This document shows, in pieces, positions 34,728-43,355 of a DNA stretch of 64,000 bases; the first letter of the stretch is position 1, and each line of letters opens with the position of its first letter. This DNA comes from Nocardia beijingensis NBRC 16342 (lineage in GTDB: Bacteria; Actinomycetota; Actinomycetes; Mycobacteriales; Mycobacteriaceae). Position numbers and translations under genes: made by a program. A model generated the notes under the pieces. It ran no database searches, was not told the origin of the DNA, and worked only from the letters and a program-made list of their open reading frames with translations. The DNA lies in assembly GCF_001612785.1 (NCBI RefSeq), contig NZ_BDBC01000051.1, positions 1-64,000 of the forward strand, in the 5' to 3' direction.

Positions 34728-35393
34728 GTGTTGCATCCGACCGAAGACTTCGCAGACGAACATCCCGACGTGGCCGTCACCCGCGCCGCCTACGACGACG
34801 TCGCCGATCTCTATACCGAGCTTTTCCGGGATCACCTCGCCGGCGCGGTGCTCGACCGCGCGATGCTCGGCGCGTTCGTGGAATCGGTGGCGCGCAACGG
34901 TTCCGGGCCGATCGCCGATCTCGGCTGCGGACCCGGACGGCTCACCGGCCATCTCGCGTCGTCGGGGGCAAGGGTGTTCGGTATCGATCTCTCGCCGCGC
35001 ATGGTGGAGCTGGCCCGCGCGGAACATCCACAGCTGCTTTTCGCGCAAGGGTCGGTGGAGCGACTACCGATAGGCGACGAGGCGCTCGGCGGCGTGGTGG
35101 CGTGGTATTCGTTGATCCACCTCCCGCCGGATCGCATCCCCCACGTGTTGAGTGAGTTTCATCGGGTACTCGCGAACAAAGGGCACGTGTTGCTGGCCTT
35201 CCAGACGGCGGACCACCCGGATGCGGTGGAAGCCTTCGACCACAAGGTGACTCGTGCTTACCGGTGGGCGCCGAAGCGTCTCGCGCGCCTGCTCGGTGAC
35301 GCCGGGTTCACCATGGTCGCTCGGATGGTGCGCGAGCCGGATCCCGAGGAGCGGTTCGGGCAGGCCTACCTGCTGGCCTCGAAGGTTCGGTGA
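34728..35393 (+). CDS. Class I SAM-dependent methyltransferase
   Basis: 221 residues from GTG 34728; an in-frame ATG at 34668 would add 20 residues without family likeness. SAM-binding motif PIADLGCGPGRLTGHL, then VFGIDLSPRMVELAR (acidic end of strand 2), ERLPIGDEALGGVVAWYSLIHL and RVLANKGHVLLAFQ. This is the common UbiE/methyltransferase-11 arrangement; substrate not predictable. Confidence 0.85.
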   Translation: MLHPTEDFADEHPDVAVTRAAYDDVADLYTELFRDHLAGAVLDRAMLGAFVESVARNGSGPIADLGCGPGRLTGHLASSGARVFGIDLSPRMVELARAEHPQLLFAQGSVERLPIGDEALGGVVAWYSLIHLPPDRIPHVLSEFHRVLANKGHVLLAFQTADHPDAVEAFDHKVTRAYRWAPKRLARLLGDAGFTMVARMVREPDPEERFGQAYLLASKVR

Positions 35394-35543
35394 CGCACCG
35401 AACACGTTCGATCCGGTCCGGGCGCGTCCGTCGGCGGGTAGGTTTGTCGTGTCGCGGTGGCTTCACGGCTGCGCGGGCCCGCCGACAACGTGGTCGATTC
35501 GAACTCCGAACATCTTCACCATGTCGTCAGGGGGCGACTCATC

Positions 35544-36887
35544 ATGGAATTCATCGCGCCGGTCGATGCCGTCTTCTTGCTCGCCGAATCCCGGGAACAG
35601 CCGATGCACGTGGGAGCGCTGCAGCTGTTCGAGCCGCCGGAGGACGCCGGGCCGGACTTCGCCGCACAGGTGCACGACAGGCTATTGGGCAATACCGACG
35701 TCGATCCGGCATTCCGCAAGCATCCCGCCACGATCTTCGGCTCCCCGCAGATGGCATGGACGTACGCCGACGACGTGGAACTCGACTATCACGTGCGGCG
35801 GCTGGCCGTCCCCGGGCCGGGGCACATGGACCAGCTCGTCGAGCTGGCCGCCGGGCTGCACAGCGGTCTGCTCGACCGGCACCGCCCGCTGTGGGAGTTC
35901 CATCTGATCGAGGGCCTTGCCGACGGCAGGTTCGCGCTGTATTCCAAGATGCATCACGCGTTGATCGACGGCGTTTCCGCACAGCGTCTCCTGCGCCGCA
36001 CGCTGGCCAGCGATCCGGCCGCGAGTGCCACGCGCGTGCCGTGGCACCTGCCTCGGAGCAGGCGCGGCACGCGGTCCGGTGCGGGAAGCACGGCGCGCAC
36101 TCTGGTCTCCGCCGCCACGTCCGGCGCGTCGGTGCTGCGTGCCGCGCGCACCGCGCTGGCGCGACAGCAGCTGACCCTGCCGTTCGCGGCGCCGCGCACC
36201 ATGTTCAACGTGCCGATCGGCGGCGCGCGGCGCGCGGTGGTGCGGTCCTGGCCGTTGGAGCGGTTGCAGCAGGTGAAGAAGGCGACCGGCGCGACGCTCA
36301 ACGACGTGGTGCTCACCATGTCGGCGGGCGCGCTGCGAAGGTACCTGCTGGAACGGAACGAGCTGCCGGACAAGCCGCTGGTCGCGATGGTGCCGATGTC
36401 GCTGCGGGCCGAGGACGACGAGGAGACCGACGGGGTGAAGGTCGGCGCGGTGCTGTGCAACCTCGGCACCGACATCGCCGATCCGCTTGGCCGTCTCCAG
36501 GTGATCGCGGCGTCGATGCGCGACGGCAAGGACGTGTACCGCACGCTGTCGTGCAACCAGACGATGGCGTTGTCGGCGTTGATGCTCAGCCCGCTGGCCC
36601 TCAATCTCGTGCCCGCGCTGATTCCGTGGACCAAACCGGCCTTCAACATCGTGATCTCCAACGTGCCGGGGCCGCGCGAGCCGATGTATTGGAACGGTGC
36701 GCGGCTGGACGCGAGCTACCCACTGTCGATCCCGTTCGACGGCCAGGCGGTGAACATCACGCTCACCTCCAACGCGGGCAATCTCGACTTCGGCCTGGTC
36801 GGCTGCCGCCGCAGTGTGCCGCAACTGCCCCGTCTGCTCGATCACTTGGAGGCCTCGCTCGCCGAACTGGAGCGTGACATCGCCTGA
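35544..36887 (+). CDS. WS/DGAT: wax ester synthase/diacylglycerol acyltransferase
   Basis: 447 residues from ATG (MEFIAPVDAVFLLAE), the typical family start. Catalytic motif KMHHALIDGVSAQRLL (HHxxxDG, about residue 139). C-terminal PAFNIVISNVPGPREPMYWNGA is the conserved NVPGP motif. Makes triacylglycerol or wax esters from acyl-CoA for storage lipid, usually at the inner membrane face. An AGGGGG run lies ten bases upstream. A near-match to the KstR half-site arrangement (CCGAACACGTTCGA, 35398-35411) lies upstream. Confidence 0.95.
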   Translation: MEFIAPVDAVFLLAESREQPMHVGALQLFEPPEDAGPDFAAQVHDRLLGNTDVDPAFRKHPATIFGSPQMAWTYADDVELDYHVRRLAVPGPGHMDQLVELAAGLHSGLLDRHRPLWEFHLIEGLADGRFALYSKMHHALIDGVSAQRLLRRTLASDPAASATRVPWHLPRSRRGTRSGAGSTARTLVSAATSGASVLRAARTALARQQLTLPFAAPRTMFNVPIGGARRAVVRSWPLERLQQVKKATGATLNDVVLTMSAGALRRYLLERNELPDKPLVAMVPMSLRAEDDEETDGVKVGAVLCNLGTDIADPLGRLQVIAASMRDGKDVYRTLSCNQTMALSALMLSPLALNLVPALIPWTKPAFNIVISNVPGPREPMYWNGARLDASYPLSIPFDGQAVNITLTSNAGNLDFGLVGCRRSVPQLPRLLDHLEASLAELERDIA

Positions 36888-36912
36888 CCCGGCGGCGCAT
36901 TCCGCAGAAAAC

Positions 36913-36926
36913 TAGAACGTGTTACT
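36913..36926. promoter_or_regulatory. KstR-like half-perfect box
   Basis: TAGAACGTGTTACT matches TNNAACNNGTTNNA except for the last base. It lies between the WS/DGAT gene and the flavoprotein gene. Confidence 0.4.
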
Positions 36927-37038
36927 GTCGATGCATGGTGCAACGGCCAGTCGACGAAGCCGCGGCCGCTTCATGGCGATATCAGCGGCTCGCGGTGGAC
37001 TCGACGTGCGGCGACCGGGCCGAGCCGAGCGCCACTTA

Positions 37039-37052
37039 TGCAACTCGTTCTA
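37039..37052 (+). promoter_or_regulatory. KstR-type operator
   Basis: TGCAACTCGTTCTA fits the KstR consensus TNNAACNNGTTNNA exactly, 53 bases before the flavoprotein start codon. KstR represses cholesterol-catabolic genes in Mycobacterium and Rhodococcus. Confidence 0.6.
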
Positions 37053-37105
37053 GTACATCTGCGCCGCGCCGTTCGCGGCGGAGCAGTTAGGGAGACCAGC
37101 ACGCC

Positions 37106-38230
37106 ATGCGTACCGAAATCTGCGAACGGCTCGGGATCGAATTCCCCATCTTCGCCTTCACCCACTGCCGCGACGTGGCGGCCGCGGTCAGCAACGCGGG
37201 CGGACTCGGCGTGCTCGGCGCCGTCGGCTTCACCGCTGAGCAGCTCGAGGTCGAGCTGGCCTGGCTGGACGAGCACGTGCAGGGTGTCTACGGCGTCGAC
37301 CTGGTGATTCCTTCGAAGTACGAGGGCAAGGGCATCGATGGACTGAGCCCGGAGGAACTCGAGGCCAAACTGGCCGAGTTGGTCCCCCAGGGGCACCGCG
37401 ACTTCGCGGAGAAGATCCTCGCCGACCACGGTGTGCCCAAGCTGCCCGAGGACGAGCACCACAACCAACTGCTCGGCTGGACCGCGACCACCGCGGGACC
37501 GCAGGTCGAGGTGATCCTGCGGCATCCGAAGGCGAAGCTGGTCGCCAACGCCCTCGGCACCCCGCCGGAGGACGTGATCAAGCAGGTGCAGGATTCCGGC
37601 CGGTTGATCGGCGCGCTGTGCGGTTCGGTCAAGCACGCGCTCAACCACAAGCGCGCGGGTCTCGACTTCGTGGTGTGCCAAGGGACCGAGGGCGGCGGCC
37701 ATTGCGGCGAGGTGTCGTCGATGGTGCTGTGGCCGCAGGTCATCGACGCCGTCGGTGACCTGCCGGTGCTGGCCGCAGGCGGCATCGGCAACGGCCGCCA
37801 GGTGGCCGCCGCGATGGCGATGGGCGCCGCGGGCGCGTGGACCGGCTCGGTGTGGCTGACCGTCGAGGAAGCCAACGTTCCGCCCGCCCAGATGCAGACC
37901 TACATCGACGCCACCAGCCACGACACCGTGCGTTCGCGCGCATGGACCGGCAAGCCCGCCCGCATGCTGCGCAACGACTGGACCGAGGCGTGGGAGCAGG
38001 CCGATACGCCGGACCCGCTGCCGATGCCGCTGCAGATGATGGTCGCGCTGGACGGCGTGAAGCGCGGGCACCGCTATCCGGAGGCCGCCAAGGACGTCAA
38101 CTTCAATCCGGTCGGCCAGATCGTCGGCATGATGAACCGGGTGGAGCGTTCCGCGGACGTGGTCAACCGCCTGATCCAGGAGTACGTCGAGGCGTGCGAG
38201 CGCCTCAACAAGCTCAACGGCGGAGCCTGA
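37106..38230 (+). CDS. Nitronate monooxygenase-family flavoprotein (possible IpdC-like)
   Basis: 374 residues with GGGAGA upstream. FMN-binding TIM barrel: FPIFAFTHCRDVAAAVSNAGGLGVLG at the start, GTEGGGHCGEVSSMVLWPQ and PVLAAGGIGNGRQVAAAMAMGAAGAWTGS for the phosphate-binding part. The length and the KYEGKG insertion differ from the 325-residue relative at 52720-53697. A KstR-type box upstream raises the idea of a role in steroid-ring degradation like mycobacterial IpdC, but the other ipd genes are not nearby. A large hairpin follows. Confidence 0.85.
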   Translation: MRTEICERLGIEFPIFAFTHCRDVAAAVSNAGGLGVLGAVGFTAEQLEVELAWLDEHVQGVYGVDLVIPSKYEGKGIDGLSPEELEAKLAELVPQGHRDFAEKILADHGVPKLPEDEHHNQLLGWTATTAGPQVEVILRHPKAKLVANALGTPPEDVIKQVQDSGRLIGALCGSVKHALNHKRAGLDFVVCQGTEGGGHCGEVSSMVLWPQVIDAVGDLPVLAAGGIGNGRQVAAAMAMGAAGAWTGSVWLTVEEANVPPAQMQTYIDATSHDTVRSRAWTGKPARMLRNDWTEAWEQADTPDPLPMPLQMMVALDGVKRGHRYPEAAKDVNFNPVGQIVGMMNRVERSADVVNRLIQEYVEACERLNKLNGGA

Positions 38231-38618
38231 GTCCCGGCATCGGTTCCGAGGCGGCGACGCCGCGCGGTGCGGCCGCGCGGCGTCCAGCCGGTGGAGTCCG
38301 GGATGATCGCACCGGCGTCGAGGCGGCCACCCTCGCGCCGGTGCGATCGCCGGTGCACGGCTTCGGGTCGATCGCACGGCATAGCAGGACTCGCCGCTCG
38401 TGCTGTCGCTCAGACGTTTTCGGCACGGTCGGCCCTTCCGCCGCAGGCCGAGCACCTTTGTCGATGCGGGACCGATTCATCCCATTCGCACCATGCGGTG
38501 TCTGAGTCGGATCCTGTCGCAGAATCCGGCGGCAGGGCCGTTTTCGAGGCGCTGAGCGGACTCGGACAAGAGGGCCGCCGAAGAACGTCTCAGACAGATT
38601 GTGCGGCGTACGAAACGG
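38231..38618. other. 388-bp intergenic region between convergent genes
   Basis: Apart from the hairpin at 38305-38348 nothing gene-like is seen; short open frames here have poor codon use and no ribosome sites. Confidence 0.5.
38305..38348 (+). terminator. Long hairpin after the flavoprotein gene
   Basis: 13-bp perfect arms GATCGCACCGGCG/CGCCGGTGCGATC, with inner CGAGG/CCTCG extending the stem. It lies 75 bases after the stop. Confidence 0.65.
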
Positions 38619-39395
38619 CTACGCCGTCGCGGCCCGGTGCTCGTCGGCGCTTGCCTCGACGCCGACCACCAACTCCTCGAAGCGCGCGACGACCTTCTCG
38701 TGGTACATGCCGAACAGATCCTCGAACAGCGCCAGCTGAGCCTCGCTCGGCCCCGATCCGGAGTCCCACACCGCGGCCAGCGCCCGCCAGACCAAGACAT
38801 GCAGATCCGGCGCGCCGGCGAAGTACGCCTCGACCGCCTCCGGCACCTCGAGCACCGTCTCGCCGATCGAGTTCAAGATCGCGCGGTGCATCGGGAGTCC
38901 GAGCGCGGTCAGCAGTCTGCGCACCAGCGCGACCTCGAGCGCGAGCATCTGCCGCAAGTCCGGATCCTGCTGGCGCGCCAAAGATTCGAGTTCATCGATG
39001 GTGGATTTGGTTTCGGCCGAATCGATCCGCTGCTCCCCACCGGTGTAGGAGAGCAGCGCCTCCAGCACGAGATTGCGCTCGACATCCACGATGTCGCGGA
39101 ACATCTCCATCGCGATGTCCGGCATGGGAATCGAGAATCGGAACAGCTGGCGGTACACGTCCACCCCGCCCGCCTCCCGGACGTCACGGATCGTGAATCC
39201 TTTGCCGCGCCGGGCTTCGACGAAACCGTACGACTCCAGCCTGCCCAGGGTCAGCTGCGCGGTCGCGCGGTTCATGTCGAACTCCTCGGCGACCTGACGC
39301 ACCGACGGCATGAGATCCCCCGGCTGATATTCCCCTGCGGCAACCCGGCGCGCCAGCTCGTCGGCAACGTCGGCGACCACCGTCTGGGATCCCAT
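38619..39395 (-). CDS. GntR family transcriptional regulator
   Basis: 258 residues from ATG 39395, preceded by GAAAGG at eight bases. Winged helix-turn-helix at residues 5-75 (VADELARRVAAGEYQPGDLMPSVRQVAEEF; RATAQLTLGRLESYGFVEARRGKGFTI). The C-terminal helical part from about residue 95 resembles FadR/FCD ligand-binding domains; the ligand is unknown. A direct repeat TTTCGA/TTTCGA around 39407-39423 just upstream could be a self-binding site. Divergent from the ABC1 kinase gene. Confidence 0.9.
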   Translation of the reverse strand: MGSQTVVADVADELARRVAAGEYQPGDLMPSVRQVAEEFDMNRATAQLTLGRLESYGFVEARRGKGFTIRDVREAGGVDVYRQLFRFSIPMPDIAMEMFRDIVDVERNLVLEALLSYTGGEQRIDSAETKSTIDELESLARQQDPDLRQMLALEVALVRRLLTALGLPMHRAILNSIGETVLEVPEAVEAYFAGAPDLHVLVWRALAAVWDSGSGPSEAQLALFEDLFGMYHEKVVARFEELVVGVEASADEHRAATA

Positions 39396-39500
39396 CGAAG
39401 TCACCTTTCGACTACTTTCGAATACGTCCCAGACAGTCTAAGCCCTACTGTCCGGTACTGCACCTGTGTCACACTTGTGCCCGCGACTGTGAGGTGAGTC

Positions 39501-40991
39501 ATGACCATCCGGCCCATCGGAGAGCGCCCCGAGGAGGGGGCGACGGGCAAGCGATCCCGGCTTTTCGCGTCGCGTTCCCACGGTAAACCGCCTGTTCACG
39601 GCGCTGTTCGCGGCGCCAAGCTCGCCGCGCTCCCGATGGCGTTCGCCGGACGGCAGGCGGCGGGCCTTGGCAAGCGGGCGCTCGGCAGATCGGCCGAAGA
39701 AGTCAATCGCGACATCCAGCTCCGCACCGCGCAGCACATCTTCGAGGTGCTCGGCGAGCTGAAGGGCTGCGCCGCGAAGCTGGGGCAGCTGCTGGCCATC
39801 TACGAACTGGCGCTGCCCCGAGAGCTGGCCGAGCCGTATCGGATCGCGCTCAGCAGGCTGCAGGACGCGGCGCCCGCGATGCTGCCGCACACCGTCCACG
39901 CCTCCATGGCCGACAGCCTTGGAGCGCAATGGCGTTCGTATTTTCGCGATTTCGACGATCGACGCGCCGCAGCGGCCTCGCTCGGCCAAGTACACCGCGC
40001 GATCTGGCACGACGGCCGACCGGTCGCGGTCAAGGTGATGTATCCCGGCGGCAGGCAGGCCGTAGCGCGCGATCTGGACCACCTGCGCCGCATCTCCTAT
40101 CTCGCCGCGGTTTTCCTGCCCGGCGCGGACGTGGCGGCGGTGACCGAAGCGATCTGCGCGTCCGTCGCCGGGGAACTCGACTACGCGGCGGAGGCCGATC
40201 ATCAACGGGCCTTCGCGGCGGCCTACGCAGGCGATCCGGACTTCCACGTGCCTAATGTCGTTGCGCAACAGGGCGATGTGCTGATCAGCGAGTGGATCGA
40301 TGGCACCCCCGTACCGCGCGTCGTCGCCTCCGGCACGCAGGCCGAGCGCGACCGGGTCGGCATGCTCATGGTCCGCTTCGTGACCTCGGGCTGGGCCAGG
40401 CACGGCCTGCTGTACGCCGATCCGCATCCGGGCAACTTCCGCGTGCTGCCGGACGGCAGGCTCGGCGTGATGGATTTCGGCGCGTGCTGCGCCTGGCCGC
40501 CGGAGGGTTTCGGCGAATTGACGCTCGACTGCTGCAAAGCGATATTTCGCGGCGGCCCAGGCGATCTGGCGGACGCCACGCGCAGACACGGTTTCGTGGA
40601 GAACGGACGCGCCCTCGACAGCGATGCGCTCTACGCCGCGATCACTCCGTGCGGTGAGCCCTTCCGGCACGAGACCTACCGCGTGACCACCCGCTGGTTG
40701 CGCCGACAAGTGCTGCGCACCACCAACCCTCGACTGACCAACGTGGTGCGGCAGATGACCATGCCCGCCTACTTCACGCCGTTCGCCCGCTCGTTCCTGA
40801 CACTGGTCGGCGTGCTCGGTCAATTGGAGACCGAAGGCCCTTACCGCGACGAAATCGTGCGCTGGGTACCGGAATTGAGCGAGGCGTTCGTCTCGGACGA
40901 GGCGGCGCGGACGGCTTCGCCGACAGTGGATCTGGCGGCCGCGCGAAGGAGACGCGCCGAGGCGGGCAAACGGGACGTGCCGACGGGGTAA
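39501..40991 (+). CDS. ABC1/AarF/UbiB family atypical kinase
   Basis: 496 residues. Hallmarks are LKGCAAKLGQLLAIYE (KxGQ motif), AAASLGQVHRA (Ala-rich nucleotide loop in place of Gly-rich), PVAVKVMYPG (lysine), and YADPHPGNF...GVMDFGACC (catalytic and metal-binding). UbiB-type proteins act as ATPases that help lipid or quinone metabolism at membranes; the actinobacterial member's role is uncertain. The C-terminal tail is Arg/Ala-rich. Divergently transcribed from the GntR gene, which may control it. Confidence 0.93.
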   Translation: MTIRPIGERPEEGATGKRSRLFASRSHGKPPVHGAVRGAKLAALPMAFAGRQAAGLGKRALGRSAEEVNRDIQLRTAQHIFEVLGELKGCAAKLGQLLAIYELALPRELAEPYRIALSRLQDAAPAMLPHTVHASMADSLGAQWRSYFRDFDDRRAAAASLGQVHRAIWHDGRPVAVKVMYPGGRQAVARDLDHLRRISYLAAVFLPGADVAAVTEAICASVAGELDYAAEADHQRAFAAAYAGDPDFHVPNVVAQQGDVLISEWIDGTPVPRVVASGTQAERDRVGMLMVRFVTSGWARHGLLYADPHPGNFRVLPDGRLGVMDFGACCAWPPEGFGELTLDCCKAIFRGGPGDLADATRRHGFVENGRALDSDALYAAITPCGEPFRHETYRVTTRWLRRQVLRTTNPRLTNVVRQMTMPAYFTPFARSFLTLVGVLGQLETEGPYRDEIVRWVPELSEAFVSDEAARTASPTVDLAAARRRRAEAGKRDVPTG

Positions 40992-41017
40992 TGTCGAACA
41001 CAGTGTAAAACAGGCGA

Positions 41018-41049
41018 ATTCGGCATGACCCCGCTTGGAAGTGCCGAAT
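41018..41049 (+). terminator. Possible bidirectional terminator
   Basis: 8-bp stem ATTCGGCA/TGCCGAAT with a 16-base loop followed closely by GGGCATTTTCG, between the convergent ABC1 kinase and SGNH hydrolase genes. Confidence 0.45.
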
Positions 41050-41119
41050 CGGGCATTTTCGTCTTCATTGTCTGGGACAGATGCGAGACCGACCCGCCGG
41101 TGGTCGAAATTTCAACGAA

Positions 41120-41719
41120 TCACCGCCGCAGCCACGCGCGCCACTGCGGAGCGACGAGCGCGGCCAACTCCGCGTAACCCGCGGCCGCCGGATGTGCCCC
41201 GTCACCCGCGCGCACGTCGGCCGACCACACCGGGTTGTCCCGCAGTGGCTGGTGCACCCGCACGTACGGCACTCTAGACGCGGCGCAGACCTGGGCGAAC
41301 CGTTCGTCGAGCGCGGCGGTGCGGGCGTTGTGCTCGTCGTCGGCGATCGGCGGCGGAGCGACCATCAGCACCGGCCACCCCCGCTCGGCCGCCTGCGCGA
41401 GCAGCTCGCCCAGATTGGCGACCGACTCCTCGGGCGCCACCCGCGGACCACCGTTCTCGTGCATGGTGTCGTTCACGCCGAACGACAGCACGACCCGCGC
41501 GTCGACGCCCTCCGGCAGGCGGGGCGCGCATTCGGCGTGGAAGCGCCGCACGATCTCGGCAGACGTCTGTCTGCGCACCCCGAGGTTGTAGGCCGTCAGC
41601 GGAAACCCTTCCGCGTGCGCAGTGGACACGAGCCTGCCCGCCCACCCGAGAAAACCCGGGTCGCCGACACCGGCGACGAACGAATCCCCGACGAAACACA
41701 CACGTAGATCACGGCTCAC
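41120..41719 (-). CDS. SGNH/GDSL-family hydrolase
   Basis: 199 residues from GTG. Motifs in order: FVGDSFVAGVG (block I nucleophile Ser), Gly in NLGVRRQ (block II), FGVNDTM (block III Asn) and DGAHPAAAGY (block V Asp-x-x-His). An intracellular esterase or acyl hydrolase; no signal peptide is seen. Divergent from the 2OG oxygenase gene. Confidence 0.9.
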   Translation of the reverse strand: MSRDLRVCFVGDSFVAGVGDPGFLGWAGRLVSTAHAEGFPLTAYNLGVRRQTSAEIVRRFHAECAPRLPEGVDARVVLSFGVNDTMHENGGPRVAPEESVANLGELLAQAAERGWPVLMVAPPPIADDEHNARTAALDERFAQVCAASRVPYVRVHQPLRDNPVWSADVRAGDGAHPAAAGYAELAALVAPQWRAWLRR

Positions 41720-41803
41720 CCACGTGATCCTGACAGGCCGGGACCGGCCCGCGAGTTCCAGGTACGGGCAATATGATCACGGAGGTTCGACCGGGAGGGA
41801 GTA

Positions 41804-42598
41804 ATGGTGACAACCGAGCCGGAACTCGCGACACCGCCGGTTCCGCAGTGGTTCGCGGAGTTGTTCGCCCATCGACGCTGGATCCGGCGCAGCATGCCCT
41901 TTCCGCACGTGTACGCCCGCGATGTCTTCGTTCCCGAGTTCTATCGACGGCTGGCCGAGGAAGTGGATCGGGTTCGCGTGCGGCGTCCCGAGTTGTTCGC
42001 GCCGATCGCCGCAGGCTACAGCGCCGACGGCGTCCGGCTGGCCGACCTGCGCGACGGCCCGCTCGCGGTGTTCTCCTCGCGCGAGTGGCACGACCTGGTC
42101 GCCCGGCTCGGCGGCGTCGAGGCGACCGGTGACGTCGAGGGGTCGTTGCACCACCACGGGCCGGGCAGCCCGTTCGGCTGGCCGCACAACGACTTCAATC
42201 CGGCCTGGTTCCCCGGCCCGCCGCCCGGGCCCGGCGAAGTGCGCCTGCCCGACGACACCGTGCATACCAAGACCGGCGCACGCGCGCCGGGCGTCGTCGC
42301 GCGCGAGATCGTGCGCGCCGTCGCGGTGCTGTTCTATCTGGGCAATCCGGGGTGGGAACCGGGCGCCGGTGGCGAGACCGCGCTGTACGACCACGTCGCC
42401 GAGGGGGCGGCGCTGCCGTCGGTGACCCTGGTCCCGCCGCTGGACAACTCGCTGCTGCTGTTCGAGGTCACCCCGCGCACCTGGCACACGTTCGCGGGCA
42501 ACAACGTCGAAGACCGCAACAGCGTGGTGATGTGGGTGCATCGCACCAAGGCGGACGCCGAACGGCGCTGGGGAGGAGACCGGATTGTCCATTGGTGA
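41804..42598 (+). CDS. 2-oxoglutarate/Fe(II)-dependent oxygenase-like protein
   Basis: 264 residues with GGGAGGG upstream. The facial triad is legible: GWPHNDFNPAWF (H-x-D) and, near the C-terminus, TWHTFAGN (distal His), with RNSVVMWVHR supplying the Arg that binds 2-oxoglutarate. LFYLGNPGWEPGAGGETALYDH is the conserved prolyl-4-hydroxylase-type strand. The substrate is unknown. The next gene starts 14 bases before this stop, so the two products probably act together. Confidence 0.82.
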   Translation: MVTTEPELATPPVPQWFAELFAHRRWIRRSMPFPHVYARDVFVPEFYRRLAEEVDRVRVRRPELFAPIAAGYSADGVRLADLRDGPLAVFSSREWHDLVARLGGVEATGDVEGSLHHHGPGSPFGWPHNDFNPAWFPGPPPGPGEVRLPDDTVHTKTGARAPGVVAREIVRAVAVLFYLGNPGWEPGAGGETALYDHVAEGAALPSVTLVPPLDNSLLLFEVTPRTWHTFAGNNVEDRNSVVMWVHRTKADAERRWGGDRIVHW

Positions 42599-43349
42599 AC
42601 GCCGCGTCTGCCTGCTCACCGGCGCGAGCGGCACGCTGGGCGACGCCTTCTGCCAGGCCTACTACCGCGACTACGACATCGTCGCCGTGTGCCGCACCCG
42701 CACACCCGCGGTGCCGTCGCAGCTGGAGTGGTACGTCGATCCGCTGGCGCCGGCCGCGGCGGTGCCGGAGAACGATTCCCGCGTGTTCGTGGTGCGATCC
42801 GATCTGACCCAGCCGGGCGAAGTGGAACGGGTGGTGGACCTGGCGCTGGCCCGGTTCGGCCGAGTCGACCTGCTGGTGAACAACGCGGCGCACGTCCGGC
42901 TGCACCCGGGCGGCATCGTGGACGGCGACGCCGCACTGGAAGACTTCGATCCGCATTTCGCGCTGAACGTCGCCGTGCCACTGCGTTTCGCGACGCGACT
43001 CGCGCAACGATGCTGGTTGCACGCGGGCCCGGAGAATCGCGCGCGCAATCGCAACATCGTCAATGTCTCGAGCATCTCCGGCTCGGAGGTGTATCCCGGG
43101 CAGACGCTCTACTCCGCGTCGAAGGCCGCGCTCAACCAGCTGACCCGCAATATCGCCGCCGAGTTCGCCGAGTTCGGGGTGCGCGCGAACGCCATCGCCC
43201 CCACCACGTTCCCGGTAGTGGTCCCCACCGGGCGAGTCGCGCGGGCGATCGTCGAGCTGGACGCGAGCGCGGTGTCCGGTGGGGTGTACGGGGTCGGCGT
43301 CGAGCCGGAGCGAGCGGACGGCTCCTCGCTCCGGCTCGCCGAACCGTGA
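42585..43349 (+). CDS. Short-chain dehydrogenase/reductase, coupled to the 2OG oxygenase
   Basis: 254 residues from TTG 42585 with GGGGAGGAG six bases before it, overlapping the upstream gene by 14 bases. Rossmann motif LLTGASGTLGDAF, LLVNNAAHVRL, and catalytic Ser (VSSISGS) and YSASK. The usual C-terminal substrate loop is short. NAD(P) preference not clear. Likely oxidises or reduces the product of the preceding oxygenase. Confidence 0.88.
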   Translation: MSIGERRVCLLTGASGTLGDAFCQAYYRDYDIVAVCRTRTPAVPSQLEWYVDPLAPAAAVPENDSRVFVVRSDLTQPGEVERVVDLALARFGRVDLLVNNAAHVRLHPGGIVDGDAALEDFDPHFALNVAVPLRFATRLAQRCWLHAGPENRARNRNIVNVSSISGSEVYPGQTLYSASKAALNQLTRNIAAEFAEFGVRANAIAPTTFPVVVPTGRVARAIVELDASAVSGGVYGVGVEPERADGSSLRLAEP

Positions 43350-43355
43350 CCGGGA

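Noticed and set aside
39407..39423. TTTCGA direct repeat upstream of gntR as a firm operator
   Set aside because: Too short and not palindromic as GntR sites normally are; only mentioned with the gene.
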